Shown here one piece after another: positions 23,950 through 36,240 of a stretch of DNA of 64,000 nt; positions within the stretch are counted from its first letter, which is position 1; every line of letters starts with the position of its first letter. The DNA lies in contig OY829327.1 in assembly GCA_963691655.1 (NCBI GenBank), forward strand, positions 58,416,079-58,480,078. The letters are read 5' to 3'. The position numbers were made by a program, and so were the translations under genes. The stretch is from Toxonevra muliebris. Lineage: Eukaryota; Arthropoda; Insecta; Diptera; Pallopteridae. Under the pieces are notes generated by a model. The model had not been told where the DNA came from. It saw nothing but the letters and a program-made list of their open reading frames with translations, and did no database searches.

Positions 23950-24430
23950 TGCTAACAAAAGTCCGCTAAGTTTACCCTGGAGAAGTAAATCGATATCATC
24001 ACTTTTGATGTCTTTCTCAACCCATTGAGGTTTACAGCTTTTGGGATCCATACCTTGGAATGCTGTTTGGTTTCCGAATCGTACTTCATCAGCGGATTTT
24101 ATTGAAAGCGCTAGATGTGCCATATTCAAATTTTGTAACGAGATATTGGGAAAAGTGAACACCTCCATTTTATTGGTCGTCATTCAAAACTTGTGGAACC
24201 ATCAATCAGATTTTTACGAGTATTACAGATAATCTTTAATACTAGCAATCATTTGCAGGGTCAATTTCAGATCTTCGCCTTAGCATTCACTAGGGTTTTA
24301 ATTTGAATCGTCAGTCTAGGACTTAGGGAAGTTTTCACGAGAGTCGCTCTTCCCAGAAAAAGTTCGGTCTTGAATTTTTGAAACCACTTCCGAACAATCT
24401 GAATAAATAGATAGCGTAATCACTTTATAT
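23950..24430 (-). pseudogene. degenerate mariner-like transposase
   Basis: On the - strand IVRKWFQKFKTE matches the second helix-turn-helix of mariner transposases (xTVxxWFxKFxSG), followed by IQIKTLVNAKAKI (compare LKxLVxANPxI), VILVKI then LMVPQVLNDDQ (compare IGKVxxLxxWVPHxLxxxQ), and in another frame MKYDSETKQHSKVW (compare the YDNxxRxxxW block after the first catalytic Asp). All blocks occur in the right order but across frames and stops. The identification depends on order rather than on any one strong match. Confidence 0.5.
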
Positions 24431-27400
24431 GCATTTCAGCATTAGTAGAAAAAAATGCACTAGCTTGAGTGACATCGAAATCCGTAGAGAATGACAAATC
24501 GAATTTCTTGCTGTGGTCGTTGTGAGATTTCTGATTTCCTTACAGTAGTTGTACTTTTGCTCGTTTTAGTTCTTACCGATTTTCAAGAAATTTTAGATCA
24601 AATATCGTAATATTATTACAAATCGTCCATCAACTATGGATTTTTCAAAAACTAATAAAATATTACAAACTTAGCGAACTTTTAGCAATTCCCTCATATG
24701 CGAGAATGAGTTTGTATACAGTGGCGAATTCCAACATCTTGCAGCATATAATTTTATTATGGCTATAAAATTTTATATTACTTCATGCGCGACTGATAGT
24801 AATCATACTAGTTGCAATTATGTTTGTCTATGAGTATACAAGTGTAATGTTGCGAATATATGTATGTAAATATGTTTAGATGTAACATTAGAACTGAAAT
24901 ACCTAACATTTTTTTTCTTTGTAGTAAGTACAATATATAAAAATCATAATTTCTTCAAGTGTTAAGGTTATCAAAATTTTTAATTTCTATTGCTCTAACC
25001 TTTCATTAAGTTTCATTACACTTAATTATTGGAAGAATCGCTAAAAGAGCACAAAAGAATTCGACTCTGAACTTTGCAGCAGTTCACTTTCGTCATTCAC
25101 CCTAGGAAGGGGTTTTAAATGATTTTTTGAATTATATATCGTCTCAAGAGTGGTCTTTGATTTGAGCTTGGAGTCTTTTGAAACAGTGCTTTAGTTTCTC
25201 TAATATTTCTATTCAAGGCAATCAAATTCAGCTGACAAGAAAATAAACCTAAACTGTAATTCCTTTTTACCACAGAAATGGTATATGTACAGGCATTGAA
25301 GACATTTACCATACTTTCCTAGAAAATTTGACAAAGGTAGGTGCAATCTTTACATACAAAAAATATAAGATTTAAGTGACGGCGAAGGTTTATATTACAC
25401 TTTAATTTCCTAACTAAGAGTCAAAAAATAAAAAGAGAAATTCAAGATTCTGCGATTTAAAAAAATTTTTGCATAATTTAAAATTATTTAATTCGTTTAT
25501 TTGTGCAAGTTCGTCAAAATCATCAAAAGAATGAGGAAACAAATCAAAGCTCGAAAAAAATGCATATATTTTAGTATTAAAGCTTGGCAGCACTAGCTTT
25601 TTTTGTGAAAAATATGGCAATGTTTCCCCTCCCCCAAGAGAGAAACCATTCTGTAGTTGAGCCATTTCGAATAGAATCTATTGCAGCGTCTTTGAAGCGG
25701 CAGCTAACCTCAGAAATGCCAAAAACTACTAGTTGCACATGCATGTACCACACAAGTTAAAAAGATTTGTAAAAAAAACAGTGGAAAACTGAATTTGGTT
25801 TCGAATTAAAAGTCGAAAGTAAAAGCCGAGTTTCGTTCGGATTTGACAATTTAAAGTCAATAATAAAAAGTTAAAATTTTTTAAGCAAAAGTCGATTAAA
25901 AATCGATTTCGATTAAAGTCAAAAACGATTTGCACATTCCCATATTGAAAATGTAAACAAATAGCACGGAGTAAAGTCGGGCATGTGATGCCGGCGTAAA
26001 GTCGGCTACCGATTTTTTTTGCATAAGTATTAATTTAGAAAACTCTGGCACAAAGTTGGTTTTCGATTTTGTTTTTGTATTAACTTGAATTGTCCCAGGA
26101 ACTTTTTTTATTTTTTTATTTTAAACACAAATGGTGAATATACTTTTTTGTGTAACTATCCCAAACGATAAAAAGGTGCGGGCACGTTATAAAAAGGGGG
26201 TAGAGTCGGTCATTGTTTTATTCGGTATTTTTGATAATTTTTTTACTTTCTTCCTAAAGTTTCCAGTATAATAATATACGACATTTCTTCCTATATTTTG
26301 ATGAAAATAAGGTAGTGGCCGGAGCCGAAAATCTTCGAATTGAAAATTTTTCTATTCAGAACCTTTTTACTAATTGGATAGTACAAATAATTTGCTTTTG
26401 AATGTATATGACTTGGACTTCAAGAACAATTTCCTAAGTTAAAAGTGTCCAACTTTGCTCCGGTCTACTGTACAAGAAAGTTGGTTGATAAAGCCATGCA
26501 ACAGGACAAATTCGGTAAGTTTGGAAAAGGGGGCGTGTCACCTTCATTGGAACAGAGCAGAAAATGCCACAGCCAAGCAAGAATCAAAGGCTAGACAAAG
26601 TGTATATCTCATCCGAAAGTTAAATTATAATGTGAGAAGTGCTTCAAAAACTTTTCACATAAAAAAAAATTCAACTCGCAATTGTCATTCTTCTATCGGC
26701 AATGTTATATTTTTGTTACATGGTATCCTATTGTTTTCTCTTCCAAACTCTATTGTACATACAAATATATAGAGAATTATGGAAATTTAATTTCACATCC
26801 GTCTGTCAATATAGGAATTAGATAATAGCAAGTATTAACATATGAATTTGAATGTATGGCTCAACTTATCGATCCGCGCAACCACAGGGAAGCAAACTTG
26901 AGCCATCGTTTTAACAACTGCTGTTGCTGCTCCTATTGCTGTTGCTGGAGCAAGTAGCATCAAGTAGCAGAGTAATTTATAACTTTGCAGCATATACGCG
27001 AAATGCATACAAATGCAGCACGTGTGTGTATTTCAAAAACAAATAATGTATGTATGTAGTTGTTGTTTTGTGTGTCTGTGCCGGAAAAGAGAAATTCTGA
27101 ATTTAGATAGAATTGTTGCAAATGCGCAAAATAATGCGGGTATAAAATAGAATTGAAACATCACTCTTGGATTTGGAATTTTTTGAGCCTCTTATATATT
27201 CATGCACATATAGTACATACATACATTCATATGTGCATACAAATGTACAGTGCACATTGTGCACACATAAGTATTTATTCGGCTGAATGAGTTTACTCAA
27301 TGCTCTTTTACCATACATAAGATCTTACTCGTATGATTATTTGATAATTTCAATGCTAATTTGATCAAATTTTTAGATTATAATCAAGTTGCTTCTTTTC

Positions 27401-27914
27401 ACCTACACAGAATTATTCATATATCCAGGTACTTGCATACATATGTATGCATATAAAACTGCTGAACATAGATGACCTTTTTATGATTTCTCATTTGCAT
27501 TTACACACATGCTTACCTGCATATGTTTGTATATCTAACCCCTATAACTATCGAACAATACAAATTTTCCCATGTTTCATTGACGAATGCCTTCAAGTGA
27601 AATTTAAATTTCTTCTTTTTTTTTTTTGATATATTAGAAATGTTTCAAGAGTTTATTGCAACCTATTCGAGCAGAAGTGTCTACATTTACAAATACACAT
27701 TCATCAGCAGAAACTATAAAAAATCCATAAAATTGCTATATTTATGATTTCACATTGAGCAAATGACAATTTTCACTTTGAGTTTATAGTTTAGAGAAGG
27801 CCCTTAACCTTCGAAAATTGCCTTGTTATATGTAATTGATTTTTTCTAATTGAATAATTTGTAAATCATAATAATGTATGAAGCTTTGAGCGTTTTGTAA
27901 TATACACATACATA
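24431..27914. other. AT-rich stretch, no gene seen
   Basis: Between about 25810 and 26215 the heptamer AAAGTCG and close variants recur irregularly (for example near 25817, 25888, 25974 and 25997), giving a degenerate short-motif cluster. Microsatellite-like CATA and GTAT sequence occurs around 27045 and 27215. The + frame 26455-26772 (105 codons) is not recognised. Confidence 0.4.
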
Positions 27915-29065
27915 CAGTGCCGGTCATATCATTTGCAACCAAAATCACTTGAACTTTAAACTTCTTAAGTTCACTAAAATAATTTTTATCAAAAATCTTT
28001 TTTATTCAAAACAAAGTGAATATATTGCCATTTATTATAAAAAATTAAAATTACAAAATTATGTTGCAAATAAAAAAAGAAAGAAGTAATATTAAATTAA
28101 AGTCTGAATTGAAAAGGTCAAAACATTTGCAACTAGAAAAAGTTGATGTGAAAATTGAAGAAAAATCGAAAAAGTTCGCAAAACTTTATCGCATATCCAT
28201 TATTAGCGATCACTGTTGTATGTCTACGTGGCATTGGCTCTATTAAATGTTTCGCCTGATCGATTCGAACTTGCTTCCATTGCTTTTGAACATCCTCATA
28301 CAGATCCTCCAATTTCTTAAACATATTCGTGACAATATTTCGTTCCACGAGCATTCAATGGCTCTCAATTGGGTTTAGATCGGGGGACTGTACTGGATAA
28401 ATGCGACAAGGCAAACTTTAACCAATTTAGACGTGCGCTTTGGGTTATGATCCTGTGGAAACCTCCAATCAAGCGGCATTTCCAAGTTAGTGTGCGGATG
28501 TATAATGCCTCTTAAAGCGTTTTTATAATCCTTGTATTTCATAATTCCCCGAATGTGATGCGTTGGATTCATACTATTAGGTGAAAAGCAGCCCCAGACC
28601 ACAATACAGCCTCCTTGATTCTTTACCGTACCCGGTGTATGGCTAGGGTCGACTCTTTTATCGTGTGGCCTTTTAACAAATTATTTTCCGTCAGAATTTT
28701 GGTCTCATCTAACAACAAAGCGTATTGCAATTGTTGGCTCTGGAAATTTGATTTTCGTAGCCAGAAAAAAAATCCTTCGTTGACTAAGAGGCTGCTATTA
28801 CAGTTATAAACCAGTCAGTAAAAATTCAGATCGATTTGTAAAATGGTTCTTGAGAAACCTTTCTCATTGCAACTGAACTTTTTAAAAAACATTTCGAGGT
28901 AATCGCGTTTAAACTTTCGGCACCATGTTCAGGTAGTCGGAGGTTTCGCGCTGCTGACAGTCTTAACTTGGCTCTAGTGCTCAGATTTCTGTGAAATTTG
29001 GAAAATAAGAGGATATACTTTGAGAACATGCAATAAAGAATTTTCGATTTTTTCGGCCAACACAA
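27915..29065 (-). mobile_element. Tc1-like (DD34E) element, one end missing
   Basis: The 3' terminal repeat of a - strand element begins at 27915 (CAGTGCCGGTCATATCATTT) right after TA (27913-27914), as expected for a Tc1-like end. The transposase reads leftward from about 29065 to 28150. I could not find the matching inverted end to the right of 29065, and the N-terminal DNA-binding part is incomplete, so that end is probably truncated. Confidence 0.75.
28150..29065 (-). pseudogene. Tc1-like transposase pseudogene (DD34E)
   Basis: In order along the - strand: RNLRLPEHGAESLN and CFLKSSVAMRKVSQ near the N-terminus; MVWGCFSPNSMNPTHHIRGI; FPQDHNPKRTSKLVK with the second catalytic Asp; LRAIECSWNE, a damaged form of SPDLNPIExxW that keeps the Glu; and VQKQWKQVRIDQAKHLIEPM, then PRRHTTVIANNGYAIK at the C-terminus. 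The pieces fall in at least three frames. Cut-and-paste transposition at TA is the family's role; this copy cannot code for it. Confidence 0.88.
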
Positions 29066-30877
29066 GTGTATATAACTCCTTAATAAGTTACGTAGTATAG
29101 TTAACGGAAACGTTTTAAGTATTTAATTTTGGAATATTATTCCTCCAACCAGTAAAACTATTAATTATCAACTATCCTCAGTTATTATTTTACTTTTTTA
29201 ACTTTCTTATATATGTTTTGTTTTAATCTAAGCTTATACTAAATAATTTGTATACTAAAATTTTTGTTATTAATATTGTACGAAAAAGATTTGGTTTTAT
29301 GTACATTCCTTAAATAAATAAATATGTAAATAAATATAAATATAATTTTTCCATTGAATTATAAACCTATCCACCATTTAATTCAATAAAAACAATTTTA
29401 TTACATTTTTGGTTTTGTTAGGGATATTATTTAGTTATTCATGTGAACTATCAGACATGTGAAACAATTTATATTTGAAAAATGTATCAATTGATACCAA
29501 CGACGTGCTCGTATTAATACATGTAAATAAGTATTTGCAAACGTGTTTATTTTTAAGATTTTTCGCTACGAATTAAGAAATTTTTACTTGCCTTAACCTC
29601 TCTACGCATGTCTGTCAAAATAAACAATTACTTTATACCATCTGAGTAAATTAAATAAACCATGAACAAATACCTCGATTTCAGTTAATTTCTTCATATT
29701 ATCACGTAAAGCAATTTGTCTCAATCAACGCCAAACAAATAATTCACAATCCGTCCAGATTATCATTTAATTTTATGGGGTACATGCAAATTATGCCACC
29801 AACACCACCACCAACACCACCACAATACTAGAACATTAAATACTTGCCAACATGCTCGTAATTTGTGTCCAGCCTAACGTGACGTTGATGTGCTTCTGTC
29901 AATTTTACATTATACGAGTATGTAATCGCATGTGGGTTTATTTACTTTATTGCGAGTATACAAAATAATGCGAATTATATAAAACATTTATTTGTTGAAT
30001 ACAAACATATTTACATACATGTGCTAAAGTATATATATGAGTGTGTATGTATTAATAAAGAACTAATTGCGTCACACGCATAAGCTTCCGCTTTCGTTTA
30101 TACTGTATGAGTGTGTGTGTGTGTGACCATACAACACAAGGACTGCCGACATGGCTGTCGGTTTTCCTCTCTCTTTACTTAGATTTTTATATTTTGGTTA
30201 ATTATTTTCTTTAGCAGCTTTTGTTTTTGTCCTCAGGCGATGAGCTTCTCTTCTTCTTTGTAGCCACAGAAATATTCTCATATAATAACGATTTTCCCAT
30301 ATTATATTTGTTCATTGTAGTGGGGTAATAGTGTATAATCATGCATACATTTTTACATATTCGTACATATGTTTTTGTGTATGTGTATATTTTAAGTACG
30401 TGGTACATTTTTATTTCATTAAATTTTTCTTTCAATTCCCTTTGGATATTTACAATATTTACATCAAAAATATTCCAACAATTATTTAAAATACACATTG
30501 GAAATAAATGAATATTAATTATTAATTTGCGATTTAATATTGGTTTTTTTATGTTAAATTTGTGCCATGGTTTTTTAATAATCGTTGGAAAGTTGAAATC
30601 TTCAAAAGACACAGGCTGCTCCAGCAATTCCAGTAGTGTAAGATTCCTATTCACTAAAACCACTTGCGTGTGATCCAGTGTCCTATTTGGTCCCTACGGA
30701 ACTACTAATTTAAGCATTTCTTAGTAGGGGAGGATTACGTGTCGCAACATCTTATTTGCTCATCTCTCATCAGTTATTATTTTGTCAGCGGTATTCCCTA
30801 CCTCTTTCGATGTCAACATAAATTTTAATATTTTAGAAGACGTTACATCTTCTTCAATGTGTTGTTCTGGAATGTCA
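29066..30877. other. AT-rich stretch with one unrecognised ORF
   Basis: An ACC-type triplet run (CCACCAACACCACCACC) lies at about 29796-29824 and a GT run at about 30110. A 150-codon - frame spans 30211-30663 (MVLVNRNLTLLELLEQPVSF at its start, KKKRSSSPEDKNKSC at its end). I do not recognise it; the N-terminal third looks protein-like and the middle looks like translated AT-rich DNA. Confidence 0.35.
29796..29824. repeat. CCA/ACC triplet microsatellite
   Basis: An imperfect array of ACC triplets broken by AAC units. Confidence 0.85.
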
Positions 30878-31170
30878 GTTATGAGTGAATTGGTCCAATG
30901 TCCAGCCTATGACTTAAGGTGGCGAGTAACTCCCTGTTTTGGTTAACTAATCTAGGAGATATTATGTCTGAGCCTAGAGCCTTAATTGTCGCTTGGCTGT
31001 CTGTGAAAATAGCTACTTTAGCCTTCCTTTGAATTTTGGTCAGTGCTTTACAGGTTTCTCTGATCGCCAGAAGCTCGACCTGAAAAACACTGGCATCATT
31101 CAGGAGTATAAGAGTTCCAGCAATATTGAGCTGTTCTTAGTAGACTCCCTCACTGACCCCGCAGCTCATC
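30878..31170 (-). pseudogene. RNase H domain relic of a non-LTR element
   Basis: The - strand frame runs SVFQVELLAIRETCKALTK (Glu block), KVAIFTDSQATIKALGS (TDSQ catalytic Asp), ISPRLVNQNRELLATLSH, and stops at GPIHS, just before where the VPGH block should be. The upstream CGVSEGVY corresponds to VGAGVY after the TDGS block. One stop lies inside EGVY-EQLN. This is a fairly well preserved middle portion with both ends lost. Confidence 0.85.
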
Positions 31171-32610
31171 TATGACCCGTCATATCACATATAAACAGTG
31201 GGCAAAGTGGGACTGATTTTTATGAAATCTCATATCTTAGTAGATTTATGATCTCTGAGCTCAAAAATTTTATTAGTTTTTTAATGGCTCTCATCGGGTA
31301 ATCAATTACCTTTCTAACGATATGCTGTTCATCTCGATCATTTGGACTACACAAGGATTTGAGTGAAACCATACCCCGAAAAATACAAAATTATTGCTCA
31401 GTAAACATTCTTACCATAGAAACAAAAAAGATGTTTTTGTTTTCAGGAAGTCCCAATTTATCCACCCAAACATGTTTTGTTCTGGGTACTTTTCGGCTGT
31501 AAACCAGTGTAATGTTTTCCTTAATTAAATTAATTAAGTTATATGATATCTGGTGAAAAAAGAGATTTTAGTCAATTGCAAAGATAAAAGAGCGAGCTTT
31601 TGAGTAATAGAACAAAAAAGAACATATTTTTACTTATTCGTAAGATTTTTTCCATTAAACTTCGGGGTTTTTCATATTTTCCACATACAAAAATTGTTTT
31701 TTTCTGAACATCTCTAACAATGGGGATTAAAACCAAGAGCTTCTGCTATTTTAATTTTTTATATTCGAATATACAAAGTCATAATAAAGACATCCTACAT
31801 TGAAAGTTCTGATACAACGATGAAGCAACAGGATAATAATCATAAGGTTAGCAACCAAAAGCACTTAAATTTAAACAGAACGAGAAAGTTGTATTGTGGA
31901 AATGGTTATTAGATCCTAGAATTTGTCCAGATATTCCAAAATTGCATTTACAGTTACCAAAACACAAGGATGGACCTTTAGGAGTGGTGTGTGAATATAT
32001 AAGCCGCCATATTGCAATACGAGTATTTAAAATCACGCATTCTCTTATACAAGACGTGGTAAAAGCAAAAAAAAAAGATAATAAAAACATTCATCCACAC
32101 TATTTTGTTTAAAAGAATTGCATTTGAATTGCATTTTGCCCCGCACTATAAGTTGAATTAAGCAAGAGGACGTAATATCTCCCAAGTTACTTTTAAACCT
32201 GAAAACAGTCTTAAATATAAAGTAGTATACATCGGTGATAACTATTTGCGCTGAAAAAGTAAAAATGAGGTCATAGGTTTATAATTGAATTAATCTAAAT
32301 TAGGTAAAAATATTTCTTGATGCGACCAAAATTTATTAACTGGACTCGTAATCAGCGCATCAACATCTATTCAGACTGACTAGTAAAACACCGTAGACTT
32401 CACTTTTTAAATGTTATTGAAGTGTGAGGCAACTTAATCAAGAAAGAAATCCTTTATGCAAGAACTTTTCAACTAAGTCTGCTTCAATTGAACCGTTCAA
32501 TCAATAAAATACAATTCTGATAACAGGAACTACGGGAAATACTTTTAGAAGTTATTCCTCCAGTAATTTATAATTGAAATCGTAACTACCTACACTATTC
32601 AAATGAAACA
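31171..32610. other. AT-rich stretch with one unrecognised ORF
   Basis: The + frame 31862-32112 (QNEKVVLWKWLLDPRICPDI and DGPLGVVCEYISRHIAIRVF within it) is protein-like but not recognised. The segment 32262-32320 is repeated directly at 34261-34326. Confidence 0.4.
32262..32320 (+). repeat. direct repeat of 34261-34326
   Basis: ATTAATCTAAATTAGGTAAA and flanking bases match 34261-34326. The second copy lies inside the TTAA-flanked element 32615-34398 while this one lies 290 bp outside it. Confidence 0.65.
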
Positions 32611-32897
32611 TTAAGGGGCTGCCCTGAATTACAAGATTATAAAAAAAGGAAAAGATCCAGCTCGTAATTCTTGACTGAAACAAAAAAACCAAAAAAATTT
32701 TTAATTGTCATATATTTTTATTCTGGGTGAACTGAAAATGCAGAAAAAATCGTGAAATTATAACTTTTCTCGGTTAAAAAAAAATGTCTATTTTTTTGAA
32801 AAAAAAACTTTAAGGTGCTATAACAATTATTTAAATAGGAAAGGAGTTAGAAAGGAATTTCTTACTGAAGAAAAAAAAACTTTGGATCGATACGTCG

Positions 32898-34115
32898 CAC
32901 AGTGCTCCGAGAGTGGACAAAAATAAAAAAAAAATATGTCTCCGATCATTAAAATTGTGATGTCATTTTAAAGGTAATAGAATATGTATAACAAACCAAA
33001 AATATTTTTTACAGCGATTGTGTTTTGAAGGAGTTAGGACTTGCCAAAGTCGATCAATTTACGAAGCAAATATTGAAATAAGAAATTGAAATTTTTATGA
33101 GTCTTACAAAAAAATTGCTTAAAAATCAGATATCATTGACAGCGCTTTAATTTTTTTTTATTAAAAGAGAAATAAATAATAAATAATATTACCTACTTCA
33201 CAAAATATAATTTTTTTTTTTTAACTGTACCTTTTTTTTAGAAATTTTTTTTAAATTAATATTTAAAAATCGTCAACTTCAGTAAAGAATATAAAGCATT
33301 AGGCCGCAAAAGGCTGTGGTCTCGTGCCTTTTTTTGTTAATAGCAATCCTTACTTTCTTAAATGGTGGAAAAAAATTGGCCAACTTCATCCAACCTTAGG
33401 AGAAAATCAATATTTACTAATACTCTTAAATACAAAAAAAAAAAAAAAATTTAAGAAATTTATTCAACTTTTCAAAGAAATTTTTTTGGTACCATAATTT
33501 TTATGGCTTGGTGATCAAAACATTCTAAAACATCAATTTTAACCTATTAGTGACAAACCTCAAGTAAATATGTTGGCAATACATTGAATTTAAATTTCTC
33601 CGAGTTTTAGGAGTCTCCTAATATTGACAAATGCCCATGTTTGGTATACAAATTACATATGTTGGCGAACAAAAAATTTGAATTGGTAAAAAAAGTTCTT
33701 GAAAAAAAAAAAAAAAACATAAGTTGTAGAAGAAAGAGGCGTGACTAGAGGGTTAAATAATGGTTTTAGGAATCTCTGCTCTATTAATTTTGGCATTAGC
33801 AAACGTGAACATCCTTGGTTTTAATTAGTTCACGTTATCGAGAACCCACTGCATTTTTGAAACAGTTACTTTTGGCCGTTATGTCAATATTTAAATTTTT
33901 GTTAGTATTTTGCAAAGCAGACTGTTTTGTAAAAATATATTAAATTAGAAAATCTATTTTATTATAAATATCTATGATAAAAGTAGGGTACCAAAAAAAA
34001 AACGATTCTATTTTTGAAATTATTATGCCATAATCCTTTAGGAAATTAAGTTTCATCAAATTCAAATAACTCCTTCTATTTTTGTCCAACTTTTATATGG
34101 GGACGGAGCACTGTG
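32898..34115. mobile_element. inner inverted-repeat DNA element, 5-bp duplication
   Basis: CACAGTGCTCCG at 32898 and CGGAGCACTGTG ending at 34115 are exact inverted ends, followed by a shared TGGACAAAAATA block on each side. CGTCG flanks both ends (32893-32897 and 34116-34120), giving a 5-bp target duplication. The 1.2-kb interior is AT-rich with no recognisable protein. It is nested in 32615-34398 and hence younger than it. Confidence 0.75.
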
Positions 34116-34260
34116 CGTCGTTTAGTTTTTTAACTAAACAATTCAAAAAATTCGTCAAAATAAAAACTGGAGAAAACGCAGTTCAAAGTTTTCAATTGAA
34201 CCAAAAACTAACCATTGATACTTCGTATTTTTGAAAATATTTAGAATTGGTCTTTGTAAC

Positions 34261-34326
34261 TGTAAATGAAGTCATAAGTGTATAACTGAGTTAATCTAAA
34301 TTAGGTAAAAAAAAATTCTCGATTAG
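34261..34326 (+). repeat. direct repeat of 32262-32320
   Basis: This copy includes GTTAATCTAAATTAGGTAAA, preceded by AATGAAGTCATAAGTGTATA. It forms part of the right arm of the element 32615-34398. Confidence 0.65.
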
Positions 34327-34402
34327 TATGGTATATATCTATCAATTAATTCAGTAAAAAAAAAATATTTTTTGTACCTTCTAATTCATGGCACCCCCTT
34401 AA

Positions 34403-35949
34403 AGTGTGAATAATTTATTTTTATAATTTCAAAGAATATAAATCCATTTAATACATAGAAATATTTGGCATGCCTTGCATCTATAGGTATTATAACTTCA
34501 ACAATCGATTCCATTACTGAAATATTTTGTGTTGTGTGACTAATTCCGAATTGGAGCCGGCGTGAGAACTCTATTTCAGTTTTGATTCCGATTTAAATGA
34601 AATTCATTGAAGAAACTTGTAAGCTTTTTCGTGAACTTTTTTTGCTGCATAAAAATTACCATAATTGTAAAGTAATGTGCGGACGCTAAACAACAAAAAA
34701 AAAAATAAAATAAAAATAACGAAGAAAAGGAAAAATCAAAAATACAAAATTAAATTGAATTAAAATTCAGAGAACTAACGAAGGTTCAACGACAGAATTT
34801 CAAATTTCAACTTATGTTGCACAGTGGCATTGAAAAATATTTTCCAAACCATACATAATTTTAATTTTAAATTGAAAACTTTATGTAACACAACTTTATA
34901 ACCTCCGGTGTAGCATTTGGCATACGCTGCCGCTGCGCAAAATTTAATGAAAGCCAGAATTAAATACAATGCATCTAGGTTGAAATTTGCAAATAAATTT
35001 TCTTTTACCTAAACGGGATTCGAATGAATGAGCGACACACACACAAACACACACACACACACCCATTTACTAAACTGCTAAACTAAAGGTGAAATAAATG
35101 AAAGAGGGTAATGCAGCAGTTTTAAACTGTAATGAGGAAAGTGTCAAGCAAACTTGTTATGCTACGCGACGCTACTGTCGCAGCTACTTAACAAAACCGA
35201 AGCGAACGAAACAGCGAAACACTGTTGAGTAGAAGATGTGTTTAGAAAGGTCTCGGTCTCATCGTGTCCTTATTGTCGTCGCCGAAAGTCATAGAAATCA
35301 GGTAGAGCTCATGTTACACAAATCACCATATACATACACACACATTCATAGGGACGTGCGAAATAAGCGTGTGTTAAGGTTTTTGTTAGCACGCATGCAG
35401 GCGAAGAAGCAGAAGAATCGAAGGGGAAGGTTTGGTTTGCAAACAGCAAAACTGGTCGATTTTACGTTCAACAGCCGACGACATTTGCGGCTATGTGTAT
35501 AAGTTTTCAGGTTAAGTTTTCTTCCTTTTTTACTTTTTTCTCTCTTCTGAATGAATAATTTAGAAAAATAATGTTATTCGGAAGCTGTGTTTATTGTGTG
35601 CGTTGGGTTGAGGTTGGGTAATGTGGAAAGAAAGGTGGATAGGTGGCGAAAGGCATTAACAAATAATATGTGCGTATGTAGTTGAAATAGTAAACTTTTG
35701 TGGTTGACTACCTTTTTTGTTGTTTTGTATTTTAAGTAGTTAAAAATGAAAGAAATTGTTATTAAACAGAAGAAAATGCACATTAGCAGATAATTATCAT
35801 AAATGACAATGAATTTTTTTTTATTATTATTTTAAAAAGCCAACATAAGATCTCTAAGTATTTTGTACTATTCATGCATAAATATTCTTAGCAATTAACC
35901 AAAGTTCGTTAGGTTGGTTGAAAAAAACTGACAACGACAAGCTTGGTTG
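34403..35949. other. stretch with no recognised gene
   Basis: A CA run lies at about 35036-35060. The segment 35140-35510 is less AT-rich than its surroundings and has an 88-codon + frame (35236-35502) with no recognisable domain. It could be a host untranslated exon or regulatory region, but nothing proves it. Confidence 0.4.
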
Positions 35950-36240
35950 TCTTAGGGTGTAAATTCCTGTGCCAAACGAATCTTTTGAGGATGTATGACC
36001 ACGTCTTTTCACAAAATCCGCCAAGTTGAGGTCACAGAAAGGCCAAATTTCTTGTGCACGACGAGGAATCGAAAGGTTTGGGTCTTCAGCACACTTTCAG
36101 CAGCGCAGCAATATTCTTACTTGTCTGCGCGTTTCGGCTTCGCACGGGGACTGCTCAATATGCACCCGAACCGCTTTGCTCGAATTATCCGCTTGATGCC
36201 ATAAATATTTCATAGCTCGCGAAAAGTTTGGCAAACAGGA
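35950..36240 (-). pseudogene. mariner-like transposase N-terminal fragment
   Basis: On the - strand, across frames: GIKRIIRAKRFG, then SRNAQTSKNIAALLKVC, then IPRRAQEI (damaged), LSVTSTWRILRKDLVIHPQK and LAQELHPKTTK. These match the helix-turn-helix region of mariner-like transposases of the DD41D kind (compare PVRSRRSVENIAAVxE and SLWRILRKDLGLHAYKIQLT). No catalytic core is left. It resembles the missing N-terminus of the C-terminal fragment at 1388-1708, but the two are 34 kb apart and are separate relics. Confidence 0.75.

Larger units (their letters stand above)
32615..34398. mobile_element. TTAA-flanked inverted-repeat element carrying a second element
   Basis: The ends GGGGCTGCCCTGAATTACAA and the complement of GGGGGTGCCATGAATTAGAA form inverted repeats of about 26 bp, each flanked by TTAA (32611-32614 and 34399-34402). 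Removing the inserted element 32898-34115 leaves about 570 bp, so this was a small non-autonomous element. The TTAA target suggests piggyBac-type mobilisation, although the G-run terminus is not the usual CCC. Confidence 0.7.

Noticed and set aside
35140..35510. A less AT-rich block that might be a first exon of the cyclase
   Set aside because: None of its frames encodes the expected N-terminus of the cyclase beta subunit and no splice structure could be supported.
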